A program made the translations under genes and the position numbers. Source: Microcaldota archaeon (GTDB taxonomy: Archaea; Micrarchaeota; Micrarchaeia; Micrarchaeales; CABMGC01). From it: DNA of 53,805 nt. The stretch spans positions 1 to 53,805 of the forward strand of contig JAKASF010000004.1 of the NCBI GenBank assembly GCA_021828295.1, in the 5' to 3' direction. This document shows positions 44,978-53,805 of this stretch, one piece after another (position 1 is the first letter of the stretch; every line of letters begins with the position of its first letter). The notes below the pieces were generated by a model. The model did not search any database. It saw only the letters and a list, made by a program, of their open reading frames with translations, and had not been told where the DNA came from.

Positions 44978-44986
44978 AAACAAGAG

Positions 44987-45061
44987 CGGGCTCGGGGGGA
45001 TTTGAACCCCCGACTTGCTGGTTAAGAGCCAGCCACTCTGACCAATCTGAGTTACGAGCCC
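44987..45061 (-). tRNA. tRNA-Lys(CTT)
   Basis: rc: GGGCTCGTAACTCAGATTGGTCAGAGTGGCTGGCTCTTAACCAGCAAGTCGGGGGTTCAAATCCCCCCGAGCCCG; anticodon CTT. Confidence 0.95.
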
Positions 45062-45070
45062 AAACATGGG

Positions 45071-46423
45071 TCACTTGACCCTTGCCTTTACAAACTTCTC
45101 TATTAAAGAATCAAATTCCTTTCCATGGGGCTGTATCTCGTAGGAGACCTGCACTATGGGCTTGTTCGCGTTTATTATGTTCCTCAGATCAGTGGGCGTG
45201 GCAGACAGCACAACGTCGCACTCGGCCCGGTTCACCGTTGCCTCTAGGTCGCGCACCTGCTTCGGGCTGTAGCCCATGGCGGGCAGCTCCTTGTCCAGAG
45301 CCGGGTACTTAACGAACGTGTCCTTTATCGTGCCTACCGCATAGTCCTTGGCATCAACCACCTTCCCTGCGCCGAACTGCTTTGCGGCCACAGTGGCGGC
45401 CCCGAACCTCATGCTCCCGTGCGTTATTGTAGGGCCGTCCTCGATGAGCAGAACGCTGCTGCCCTTCACTATCCTCGGGTTGTCCACGCCCACCACCGAG
45501 TCCGCTAGCACTACCTTGGCTTTCGGGTTGATGGACGCTATGTTCTTTGTTACTGTCTCTATCTCTGCCTTGCTGGCCGAGTTCACCTTGTTCACAAGCA
45601 CCACGTCAGCTATCCTTGCGCAGATCTCCCCAGGATAGTAAGATATCTCGTTCCCTGCGCGCAGCGGATCTGCAACCGTTATCATGAGATCCGGCTTGAA
45701 GAACGGCGCGTCGTTGTTGCCTCCGTCCCAGATGACAAGCCGTGCCTCGCTCTCGGCCCTCCTCAGTATTCTCTCGTAATCAACGCCAGAGTATACGACA
45801 AACCCGTTCCTTATGTGCGGCTCGTAGTCCTCGCGCTCCTCGACAGTGGTCTTGTACTTCACCAGGTCCTTGAGCGTCGCAAACCTCTGCACAGCCTGCT
45901 CCTTCAGGTTTCCGTATGGCATCGGGTGTCTTATGATGGCAGTGCTTATCCCGTGTTTCCTGAGCAGTTTGGATACGTACCGCGTGGTTGGGCTCTTCCC
46001 GGCGCCGGTTCTCACGGCGCATACGGCTATGACCGGCCTCCGCGATCTCACCATCGCGCGCCACGGGTCAACGAGCTCGAAGTTCGCGCCGTTGGCGTTG
46101 ACCCAGCTCGCCTTCTGCATGACCGTCTGGTACGGGAGATCGCTATAGGCAAGTATGCACGTATCCGCTTTGAACCGCTTGATCAGAGAGGGCAGCTCGG
46201 ATTCGTCGTAGATCTTGATGCCCTTCGGATAAAACCTGCCGCTCAGCTCCTTCGGGTACGTCCTGTTGGAGATGAATGGTATCTGCGTGGCCGTAAACGC
46301 CACCACCTCATAATTCGGGTTGTCGCGGAACAGAACGTTGAAATCATGGAAATCCCTTCCCGCAGCGCCCATTATGATTATTCTTTCCTTTTTCAAAAGC
46401 TCCCCAAGCAGATTGAGGCGCAA
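45071..46423 (-). CDS. Cyclic 2,3-diphosphoglycerate synthetase-like GTPase (COG2403)
   Basis: 'IIIMGAAGRDFHDFNVLFRDNPNYEVVAFTATQIP...GAGKSPTTRYVSKLL...VIWDGGNNDAPFFKPDLMITVADPLRAG'. Confidence 0.9.
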   Translation of the reverse strand: MRLNLLGELLKKERIIIMGAAGRDFHDFNVLFRDNPNYEVVAFTATQIPFISNRTYPKELSGRFYPKGIKIYDESELPSLIKRFKADTCILAYSDLPYQTVMQKASWVNANGANFELVDPWRAMVRSRRPVIAVCAVRTGAGKSPTTRYVSKLLRKHGISTAIIRHPMPYGNLKEQAVQRFATLKDLVKYKTTVEEREDYEPHIRNGFVVYSGVDYERILRRAESEARLVIWDGGNNDAPFFKPDLMITVADPLRAGNEISYYPGEICARIADVVLVNKVNSASKAEIETVTKNIASINPKAKVVLADSVVGVDNPRIVKGSSVLLIEDGPTITHGSMRFGAATVAAKQFGAGKVVDAKDYAVGTIKDTFVKYPALDKELPAMGYSPKQVRDLEATVNRAECDVVLSATPTDLRNIINANKPIVQVSYEIQPHGKEFDSLIEKFVKARVK

Positions 46424-46548
46424 AAATATAATACCTTTTAGTAGGTTCGTTCCCGGGCCAGAAATCTGCAGTTTTCGAGGTCAAATTTTCGACGACAAAA
46501 CGCCCCGCAAAGCTTTATAATGGTTGAACCGCCATTGATAACATTAGG

Positions 46549-48468
46549 GTGCCAGTGGATTGGATGCAAGAAGAGCAAGACGAGTATAACGCATCAAAAA
46601 TTCTAGTGCTTGAGGGCCCCCAGGGAATAAGGAAAAGGCCCGCGATGTACATAGGCAGCACCAGCAGCGCCGGCGCCCTGCATCTACTCTTCGAGGTTAT
46701 TGACAACTCCGTGGACGAAGCGCTGGCCGGGTACGCAAAGAACATTAGCATAACCCTGACCCAGGACGAGACAGGCGACATAGGCGAGGTCACCGATGAC
46801 GGCAGGGGCATTCCGGTCGACATAATGCCGAAGTTCGGTAAGAGCGCTGTGGAGGTAATAATGACCACGCTCCACAAAGGGGCGAAGTTCAACAACGACA
46901 CCTACAAGATATCCGGAGGTCTGCACGGGGTCGGGCTCACAGTGGTCAACGCCCTCTCTGAATTCACCAGCGTCTCGGTTGCAAAAGACGGCAAGCTCTA
47001 CAGGCAGACGTTCTCCAAGGGGGTGCCTAGCAGCACGCTCACAACCCTGGGTATGACGCAGGAGAACGGCACGACAGTCAAGTTTAAGCCCGATCCTGAG
47101 ATATTTCCCACACCCAAATTTGACTCTGCGCAATTGAAAGACAGGCTCAGGTACCTAAGCTTCCTGAATCCGAGGCTCAGGATAAAGCTTACGGACAACA
47201 GGTTCAACGCGCACGAGGAAGAAACTTTCTTCTCAGAGAAGGGAATGGAGGACTTCCTTAGATACATAAACAAGGACCAGCAGGGGATCACCAGCATAAT
47301 GCACGACAGGCGCCAGGAAGCGGGCATGGTTATAGAGTTCGCTATACAGTACATCAGCTCCTACGACGAGAGGCTGGAGGCATTCGTGAACAACATAAGG
47401 ACGGCAGAGGGCGGCACGCACGTAGTGGGCTTCCACTCCGGGCTATCGCGCGCCATCATCAACTATCTGACCAGAAACAACAAGAACGGGGTAAAGGTCA
47501 GCGGCGACGATACAAGGGAGGGGCTTGCAGCGATAATCAGCGTTCTTATGCCGAACCCTGAGTTCGAGGGCCAGACAAAGGAGAAACTTGGCAACTCCAT
47601 CGTGAAGAACATAGTCGAGACAAGCGTCTACTCCTATCTCTCCAGATACTTCGAGGAGCACCCAGCTGAAGCCAAGGCGGTGATGGAGAAGGCGATAGGC
47701 GCCATGAACGCGAGGGAGAGCGCGAGACGCGCACGCGACCTGGCCAGAAAGAAGAACATCTTTGAGAGCGCTGTGCTGCCTGGGAAGCTCGCCGACTGCA
47801 TAGAGGACGATCCAGAAAGGACCGAGCTGTTCATAGTCGAGGGTAAGAGCGCAGGCGGCTCCAGCAAAGAGGGAAGGGACAAGCAGATACAGGCGATACT
47901 GCCGCTGAGGGGCAAGATACTGAATGTCGAAAAGGCCAGCGAAGACAGGATCTTCGAGAGTGCCGAGCTCAACGTGCTCGTCACGGCGCTCGGCACAGGT
48001 ATAAAGGAGAGCTTTAACCCGGAGAAGACAAGATACAAGAAGATAGTGATAATGAGCGATGCCGATGTGGACGGAGAGCACATACGCACCCTGCTCCTCA
48101 CCTTCTTCTACCGATACATGAAGAAGCTCATAGAGAGCGGTTACGTATACATCGCCCAGCCTCCACTATACAAGGTCACGGCGGGCAGGTCGGTGAGCTA
48201 CTGCTACACCGATGAGGAGCTCGAGGCGAAGAGGGCCGAGCTCGACGGCAAGATGGAGGTGCAGAGGTACAAGGGCCTCGGCGAGATGAACGCGGAGCAA
48301 CTATGGGACACGACCATGAACCCAACGAACAGGATGCTCAAGAGGGTCGGTATATCAGACGCGGAGAGGGCAAACAGCCTCTTCTCGATTCTCATGGGAG
48401 TGGATGTGCACCAGAGGAGGAAGTTCCTCGAAGAGCATTCCGGGGACGTCAGGTTCCTAGACATATAG
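46549..48468 (+). CDS. gyrB: DNA gyrase subunit B
   Basis: 'EGPQGIRKRPAMYIGS', 'DDGRGIPVD', 'GGLHGVGLTVVNALS', 'EGKSAGGSSKEGRDKQIQAILPLRGKILNVEKA', 'DADVDGEHIRTLLLTFFYR'. Confidence 0.98.
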   Translation: MPVDWMQEEQDEYNASKILVLEGPQGIRKRPAMYIGSTSSAGALHLLFEVIDNSVDEALAGYAKNISITLTQDETGDIGEVTDDGRGIPVDIMPKFGKSAVEVIMTTLHKGAKFNNDTYKISGGLHGVGLTVVNALSEFTSVSVAKDGKLYRQTFSKGVPSSTLTTLGMTQENGTTVKFKPDPEIFPTPKFDSAQLKDRLRYLSFLNPRLRIKLTDNRFNAHEEETFFSEKGMEDFLRYINKDQQGITSIMHDRRQEAGMVIEFAIQYISSYDERLEAFVNNIRTAEGGTHVVGFHSGLSRAIINYLTRNNKNGVKVSGDDTREGLAAIISVLMPNPEFEGQTKEKLGNSIVKNIVETSVYSYLSRYFEEHPAEAKAVMEKAIGAMNARESARRARDLARKKNIFESAVLPGKLADCIEDDPERTELFIVEGKSAGGSSKEGRDKQIQAILPLRGKILNVEKASEDRIFESAELNVLVTALGTGIKESFNPEKTRYKKIVIMSDADVDGEHIRTLLLTFFYRYMKKLIESGYVYIAQPPLYKVTAGRSVSYCYTDEELEAKRAELDGKMEVQRYKGLGEMNAEQLWDTTMNPTNRMLKRVGISDAERANSLFSILMGVDVHQRRKFLEEHSGDVRFLDI

Positions 48469-48475
48469 TGATCTT

Positions 48476-51400
48476 TTGGCCAATACGAAGAACGTTGTGC
48501 TTGAGGAGGAGCTGCAGACCAGCTTCCTAGACTACGCAATGAGCGTAATCATAGACAGGGCCATACCAGACGCCCGCGACGGCCTCAAGCCGGTGCAGAG
48601 GAGGATCCTCTACGCGATGCACAAGATAGGCAACACGCACGACAGGCCAACGAAGAAGAGCGCCACTGTCGTAGGCGAGGTCATCGGCCACTATCACCCC
48701 CACGGCGACATACCAATATATGACGCGCTCGTGCGTATGGCGCAGACATTCGCAATGAACCACACGCTGGTGGAAGGCCAGGGGAATTTTGGCTGCTTCA
48801 CTAAAGAGACTAAAATAAAGCTCACTGACGGCCGAGACGTGGATTTTGAGCATCTGATAAAGGAACAGGCTGAAGGGAAGAGGCATTGGACCTTCGCATT
48901 CAACAGCGCAACAAACTTGGTAGAGGTAGCAGAAATCAGAAACCCGCGGCTAACTCGCAAAAACGCTGAGCTGGTCCAAGTAACATTAGATAACGGAGCA
49001 ACGCTCAGATGCACTCCGGATCACAAGTTCCTATTGCGTAATGGGGCCTATTCCCAAGCAAAAGACCTCAAAGCCGAGGACTCTTTGATGCCCGTATACA
49101 CCAAACCTTTCGATGGGACTACGGATAAAAATCTTAAGGATTACGAAACTGTTCTTCAGCCTGTCACCAACGAGTGGCAGTTTATCCACCATCTGTCGGA
49201 TTCTTGGAACCTGAAAGAAGGTGCATATTTACGCACAGATGGGAGAGTCCGCCATCACATAGATATCAACAAGAAAAACAACGATCCGGACAACATAAAA
49301 AGAATGAGCTGGAAAGAGCATTGGAAATTGCATTACGAGCTCGCCTCATGGCGTCACAAAAATGACCCGGAGTACGTCAAAAAACTGGCAAAGGGCAGAA
49401 TGAAATACATTCAGGAAAACCGCAATCACCTTTCTAGGCGCATGGCCGAAAGGAATAAGGAAAACTGGCAGATCCCTAGCTATAGGAAGATGCACATCGA
49501 TTCAATCAAAAAGAGATGGGAAAACCAGGCCTACAGGGAGGAACGGGTGGCGATTTCTAGCCGCACCCTGAAAAAAACATGGAAAAGTGAACAGTTCAGG
49601 GCCCTCATGAGCGAATCCAAATCCAAACAAATGAAGAAGTTGTGGAAGTCTGATTCGTATAGATCCAAAATGCGGGAAGTCACAAGAAACATGTCCCTGA
49701 AACTTTGGAGCGACCCGAAACATCGAGAAAGGATGTCAGAGCGAATGAAAGAAATTGCAAAAGATCCAGAACTGCTAAAGATGCGCGGTCAAAAAGCCAA
49801 AGCACTTTGGGCAGACCCTGAATACAGAGCTAAGTTCCCTAGCGATTATTTCAGAAGCATAGGAAAGATGTCGCGGATTTCTGAAAAGAACCGACTAATG
49901 CATAGTCAAAAAGCGAAGCGGCAATGGACAGATCCGTCATTCAGATCAAGAATGACAGAGAGAGTAAGGGCATCCGACAAAAAGCGTTTGCTGGATGATC
50001 CTGAGGCTATGAAGAAACTGGCGCAATCCGCCAAGCAGTCTCTGTATGTGAAATGGCAAGATCCTTCATACAAGAAGCGTGTCATCAGGAGCAAAATTCT
50101 CAGGTACGTTTCAGAACTCCTCAAGGAATCTGAGGAGGTCAGTCCCGAAGCTTACGAATCCGGAAGGAAAAATAACTGGGTGCCCAGGCTCGATAACGTA
50201 TTGAAATACTTCTCCAGCTTCGATGAGATGGTGCAAGCAGCGAAAACATACAACCACAAGGTAGCCAGTATCATTTTTCTTGAAGAGCGCGAAGACACAT
50301 ATGATCTGACGATTGACAACCTGCATAATTTTGCGTTATCTGCGGGTGTTTTCGTACATAACTCTATCGACGGCGACCCCCCGGCAGCAATGCGCTACAC
50401 GGAGGTAAGGCTTGCGAAGATATCCGATGAGATACTTGCAGATCTTGACAAAGAGACCGTAAATTTCCTTCCGAACTTCGACAACACGGAGAAGGAGCCC
50501 GAGATACTGCCAACGAGGCTCCCGAACCTGCTGATAAACGGCGCCGCCGGAATAGCCGTGGGCGTCGCAACCAGCATACCCCCACACAACCTCTCAGAGG
50601 TATGCGACGCGCTGCTGCACATGCTCGACCACAAGGACGCCACTCCAGAGGAGATAATGGAGCTGGTCAAAGGGCCGGACTTTCCTACGGGGGGCATAGC
50701 GATAGTGAGCCAAAACTCGCTGAACGGTTACAAGTACGGTCGCGGCCAGCTGACCGTGCGCGGCAAGGTAGGCATCGACGAGAAGGAGGGCAGGATAACG
50801 ATCACGGAAATACCCTACAATGTCAACAAAGCCGCTTTTGTTGAGAACATTGCCAACCTGGCCAGGGACAGGAGGATAGTTGGGATAAGGGACATAAGGG
50901 ACGAGAGCGACAGGAACGGCATAAGCATAGTGATAGACCTAACTAGAGACGCGAACGCCGAGCAGATACTCAACCAGCTCTACAGGCACACGCAGCTTGA
51001 AACCACGTTCCCGCTCATTAGCCTCGCAGTCACGGGCAAGGTCCTGAAGAGCTTCAGCATAACCCAGCTCCTCAACACATTCCTGAACTACAGGCGCGAG
51101 ATAGTGACGAAGAGGAGCCAGTATGAGCTCAAGGTAGCGAAGGACAGGCTCCACATAGTCCAGGGGCTCCAGGTAGCAGTGGCGCAGATAGACAGCGTGG
51201 TAAAGACGATAAAGGACTGCAAGGAGGTCAGCGAGGCAAGGCAGATGCTTATGGCCCACTACTCGCTGTCAGAGAAGCAGGCCAACGCCATCCTGGACAT
51301 GAAGCTGAGCAGGCTCACCCTGCTCGAGAGCAAGACGCTCGACAAGGAGGCAGAGGAGCTAAACGTCAGGATACTGCACTACACCGAGGTTTTGGCCGAC

Positions 51401-52477
51401 CCGGCGAAGGTCGACGGCATAATCAAGAAGGAGACAGTAGAGCTGAAGGCGAAGTACGGCAGGCCTAGGAAGACGGAGATAATCCACATGGACCAGGAAC
51501 TGGAGATCCAGGACGAGGATCTTCTGAGCGACGAGCGCGTCAGCGTTATACTCACCAACTCGGGCTACGTGAAGAAGATGAGCGTGACGAGCTACAAGGA
51601 CCAGGAGAGGGGAGGCAAGGGCATAATAGCGATGAACCTGAAGGAGGGCGACTTCGTAAAGCACATGATAGCCCCTAGGAACAAGGACTATGTCCTGTTT
51701 CTTTCGAACCTGGGCAGGCTCTACTGGCTCAAGGCCTACAACATACCCGAAGGGAGCAGATACTCAGAGGGCAGGTCCATAGCCAACCTGCTCAATCTCC
51801 AGAACGAGAGCATAGTCACAATGTTCCGCATCAAGAACTTCGAGACGTCCAGCGTCGTCTTCCTGACGGCAAGGGGCCAGGTGAAGAGGACGAGCGCAAA
51901 TCTGTTCTCAAGGCCGCGCGCGAGCGGAGTGCGCGCAATCTCGCTCAACAACGGCGACGAGATAGCGGATGCGATAGTCGTCAGGGACCAGAAGTACATA
52001 GTCGTCGCGACAAAAAATGGAAAGTCGATAAGGTTCGGCGTAGAGGACGTGCGCCAGATGGGCAGAACCGCGGCGGGGGTCAGGGGAATACGGCTGCACG
52101 AGGGTGATGTCGCAAAGAACCTCATAGCAGCGGGCGAGGAGGGAAGCCTGCTCACAGTGTCGGAGAAGGGTTACGGGAAGATAACCAGCATAGAAGAGTA
52201 CAGGATGCAGGGCAGAGGAGGCGGCGGCGTACTGAACCTGAAGGTGAACGAGAAGACTGGACCTGTGGCGAAAGCCCTCTTCCTCAACAAGGAGCAGAAG
52301 CTGCTTCTCATCAATTCAAAGGGCGTGAGCATAATGATACCCATCTCGTCAATCAGGATCACAGGGAGGGCTGCCAGTGGGGTAAGGCTGATGAAGGTCG
52401 AACCCGGGGCAAAGGTCATAGACGCCAGGCTAATGGACGACGCCGTACCTGAAGTCGATTCAAATGTCGGTAACTAA
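48476..52477 (+). CDS. gyrA: DNA gyrase subunit A precursor (intein-containing)
   Basis: TTG start; 'DYAMSVIIDRAIPDARDGLKPVQRRILYAM', catalytic-Tyr 'AAMRYTEVRL', six-bladed C-terminal region; interrupted by an intein. Confidence 0.98.
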   Translation: MANTKNVVLEEELQTSFLDYAMSVIIDRAIPDARDGLKPVQRRILYAMHKIGNTHDRPTKKSATVVGEVIGHYHPHGDIPIYDALVRMAQTFAMNHTLVEGQGNFGCFTKETKIKLTDGRDVDFEHLIKEQAEGKRHWTFAFNSATNLVEVAEIRNPRLTRKNAELVQVTLDNGATLRCTPDHKFLLRNGAYSQAKDLKAEDSLMPVYTKPFDGTTDKNLKDYETVLQPVTNEWQFIHHLSDSWNLKEGAYLRTDGRVRHHIDINKKNNDPDNIKRMSWKEHWKLHYELASWRHKNDPEYVKKLAKGRMKYIQENRNHLSRRMAERNKENWQIPSYRKMHIDSIKKRWENQAYREERVAISSRTLKKTWKSEQFRALMSESKSKQMKKLWKSDSYRSKMREVTRNMSLKLWSDPKHRERMSERMKEIAKDPELLKMRGQKAKALWADPEYRAKFPSDYFRSIGKMSRISEKNRLMHSQKAKRQWTDPSFRSRMTERVRASDKKRLLDDPEAMKKLAQSAKQSLYVKWQDPSYKKRVIRSKILRYVSELLKESEEVSPEAYESGRKNNWVPRLDNVLKYFSSFDEMVQAAKTYNHKVASIIFLEEREDTYDLTIDNLHNFALSAGVFVHNSIDGDPPAAMRYTEVRLAKISDEILADLDKETVNFLPNFDNTEKEPEILPTRLPNLLINGAAGIAVGVATSIPPHNLSEVCDALLHMLDHKDATPEEIMELVKGPDFPTGGIAIVSQNSLNGYKYGRGQLTVRGKVGIDEKEGRITITEIPYNVNKAAFVENIANLARDRRIVGIRDIRDESDRNGISIVIDLTRDANAEQILNQLYRHTQLETTFPLISLAVTGKVLKSFSITQLLNTFLNYRREIVTKRSQYELKVAKDRLHIVQGLQVAVAQIDSVVKTIKDCKEVSEARQMLMAHYSLSEKQANAILDMKLSRLTLLESKTLDKEAEELNVRILHYTEVLADPAKVDGIIKKETVELKAKYGRPRKTEIIHMDQELEIQDEDLLSDERVSVILTNSGYVKKMSVTSYKDQERGGKGIIAMNLKEGDFVKHMIAPRNKDYVLFLSNLGRLYWLKAYNIPEGSRYSEGRSIANLLNLQNESIVTMFRIKNFETSSVVFLTARGQVKRTSANLFSRPRASGVRAISLNNGDEIADAIVVRDQKYIVVATKNGKSIRFGVEDVRQMGRTAAGVRGIRLHEGDVAKNLIAAGEEGSLLTVSEKGYGKITSIEEYRMQGRGGGGVLNLKVNEKTGPVAKALFLNKEQKLLLINSKGVSIMIPISSIRITGRAASGVRLMKVEPGAKVIDARLMDDAVPEVDSNVGN
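48794..50362 (+). mobile_element. In-frame intein (523 aa) with HNH endonuclease and W-x-D-P-x-Y-R repeats
   Basis: Junction GNFG|CFTKETKIKLTDG...YDLTIDNLHNFALSAGVFVHN|SIDGD; block-A Cys1, 'LRCTPDHKFL' block B, C-terminal His-Asn, +1 Ser. HNH 'VRHHIDINKKNNDPDNIKRMSWKEHWKLH'. Confidence 0.96.
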
Positions 52478-53042
52478 GGCTATCATAATACACGGCACCG
52501 GAGGCTCGCCTCAGGGCAACTGGTTTCCCTGGCTAAAGGAAGAGCTAGAGAAACTACATCTCAGTGTCATAGCTCCCCAGTTTCCAATAGGCGATAGGCA
52601 AAGCCTGTCTAGTTGGATGTCAGAATTCAGCAAATGGTTGACCGCGGTCGATAGCGAGACAATGCTTATCGGCCATAGCATCGGTCCAGCGTTCATACTA
52701 AATCTACTGGAGAGGGATAGCACCAGCACCATAGCCGCCGCGTTTCTTGTCGCCCCATTTGTCGGCAAGCTCGGAGGGAAGTTTGATTCGTTTAACAGAA
52801 CATTTGCAGAACGCGACTTCGACTGGATCAAGATAAAACAACACTGCAAAAACTTCTTCATATACAGCTCAGACAACGATCCATATGTGCCACTTGAGAG
52901 AGGAGAGTTTCTGAGCGCCAAGCTTAACGCAAAATTCAAAATAGTGCGAGGGGCCGGCCACATCAATGCCGAATCGGGCTTCACCAAATTCCCATTGCTT
53001 CTTGATGACATAAAGCAGTTCATTTCTGACCCAGAAAGATAA
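52464..53042 (+). CDS. RBBP9/YdeN-like alpha/beta serine hydrolase
   Basis: 'IIHGTGGSPQGNWFPWLKEELEKL', nucleophile elbow 'LIGHSIGPAF', 'GAGHINAESGF'. Confidence 0.9.
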   Translation: MSVTKAIIIHGTGGSPQGNWFPWLKEELEKLHLSVIAPQFPIGDRQSLSSWMSEFSKWLTAVDSETMLIGHSIGPAFILNLLERDSTSTIAAAFLVAPFVGKLGGKFDSFNRTFAERDFDWIKIKQHCKNFFIYSSDNDPYVPLERGEFLSAKLNAKFKIVRGAGHINAESGFTKFPLLLDDIKQFISDPER

Positions 53043-53085
53043 TATCAACTTATATTAAGCCCGAAAATCAAATACCAATGACAGT

Positions 53086-53799
53086 ATGCCGATTGGGATA
53101 TTTGCAACAAAACATCCTGTAGCGCCACAGAAATGGAGAGAGTCAGCCGAGGTTGTAACCGACGCACTCGTAAAGTACGGCAGCGCACAGAAAAGCGACA
53201 TAAGGATGTGCCCTGCATTCGAGCAACTGAAAAGACCAGGGGAAGTTGCAATAGAGCTGGGGTGGTTTACTGGCAGGACCGAAACTCAGAAAACAGCAGT
53301 AAAGGAAACCGCAATGCGCGGTCTCTCAGAAACTTTGGGGTGCGCTAGTTCTGAAATAAGATTTGAAATAATAGACGGAGACGAAGGCGGCTGGATTATA
53401 AGAAAAGAACTCCCAGAAGGTCAGTTGGCAGCTTCTGCACCAGTAGAAGTGCCGCTCGTATTAGTCGTTACCAAACAAATCCCAGAAACGATCAAGCAGA
53501 GGAGTGTGGCCGAAACCATAGTACAAACGCTGGCGGCAGTTCCCGGAATCAAAAAGGAGGACGTGGAGGTATGCCCAGGCTACGGTCAGTTGAGAGCAGG
53601 CTCGGACTCAAAGGTAAGAATCGATATAGCGATGTTTACAGGCAGGGACTCAGACAAGAAAGTTTTTATCAAGAAGAGGATAGTGGATGACGTCTCTTCC
53701 ATTCTCAGCGTAAGGGCAGCCGATATGGAAGCAAACGTGTTTGAAGGAGATTCGCAAAGCTGGGCTGTGAAAGGCGAGATTCTTTCAAAAAGAGAGTAG
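53086..53799 (+). CDS. Tandem-duplicated tautomerase-like protein
   Basis: MP start; two ~100-aa halves each with '...MCP/VCP...EQL/GQL...W/MFTGRTETQK / MFTGRDSDKK ... W'. Resembles the 4-OT/MIF tautomerase pattern. Confidence 0.55.
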   Translation: MPIGIFATKHPVAPQKWRESAEVVTDALVKYGSAQKSDIRMCPAFEQLKRPGEVAIELGWFTGRTETQKTAVKETAMRGLSETLGCASSEIRFEIIDGDEGGWIIRKELPEGQLAASAPVEVPLVLVVTKQIPETIKQRSVAETIVQTLAAVPGIKKEDVEVCPGYGQLRAGSDSKVRIDIAMFTGRDSDKKVFIKKRIVDDVSSILSVRAADMEANVFEGDSQSWAVKGEILSKRE

Positions 53800-53805
53800 T
53801 CATTT

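Noticed and set aside
46424-46548. cDPGS-gyrB divergent gap checked for a tRNA or sRNA
   Set aside because: Only AT-rich promoter-like elements (ctttataatgg) were seen; no foldable tRNA or convincing hairpin.
49350-50110. Intein repeats as a DNA-level tandem repeat
   Set aside because: The repetition is at protein level (W-x-D-P-x-Y-R); DNA units have diverged and are not direct repeats.
1-53805. CRISPR arrays, transposases, rRNA genes, defence islands
   Set aside because: None seen: no regularly spaced repeats, DDE/serine recombinase motifs, conserved rRNA segments or known defence gene clusters.

Overview
A roughly 54 kb, gene-dense, GC-rich archaeal chromosomal window. A three-unit tRNA-intron endonuclease, intron-containing tRNAs and the overall gene set suggest a Micrarchaeota/ARMAN-like DPANN archaeon (inference). 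From left to right it contains: a PriX-like ORF; a complex I operon nuoA-[48-aa Cys-rich ORF]-B-C-D-H-I-J-K-L-N with no nuoE/F/G; a polytopic-membrane tandem AAA+ ATPase; tRNA-Tyr (intron), a SemiSWEET-like protein and tRNA-Asp; a detached nuoM; an S10-type ribosomal operon (L3-L4-L23-L2-S19-L22-S3-L29-aIF1); Pcc1, L15e, PriS and Pth2; sugar and cofactor genes; a nucleotide-metabolism block (dATP/dGTP pyrophosphohydrolase, tRNA-Glu, two divergent TMKs); a 945-aa coiled-coil metallophosphoesterase; EndA, a flippase-like protein, Dph5 and RadA; an intergenic hairpin/ncRNA candidate; DUF92, ThyX and tRNA-Gly; a zincin-like protein; PAC2, aIF2alpha, L44e and a GINS subunit; an initiator tRNA-Met split by an 80-nt intron, absent from the ORF track; a winged-helix-like frame with no start codon lying in frame after the TGA of TFE; tRNA-Lys; a cDPG synthetase-like protein; GyrB; GyrA with a 523-aa HNH intein carrying a W-x-D-P-x-Y-R repeat array; an alpha/beta hydrolase; and a tandem tautomerase-like protein. 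All calls come from reading the sequence; no database search was run.
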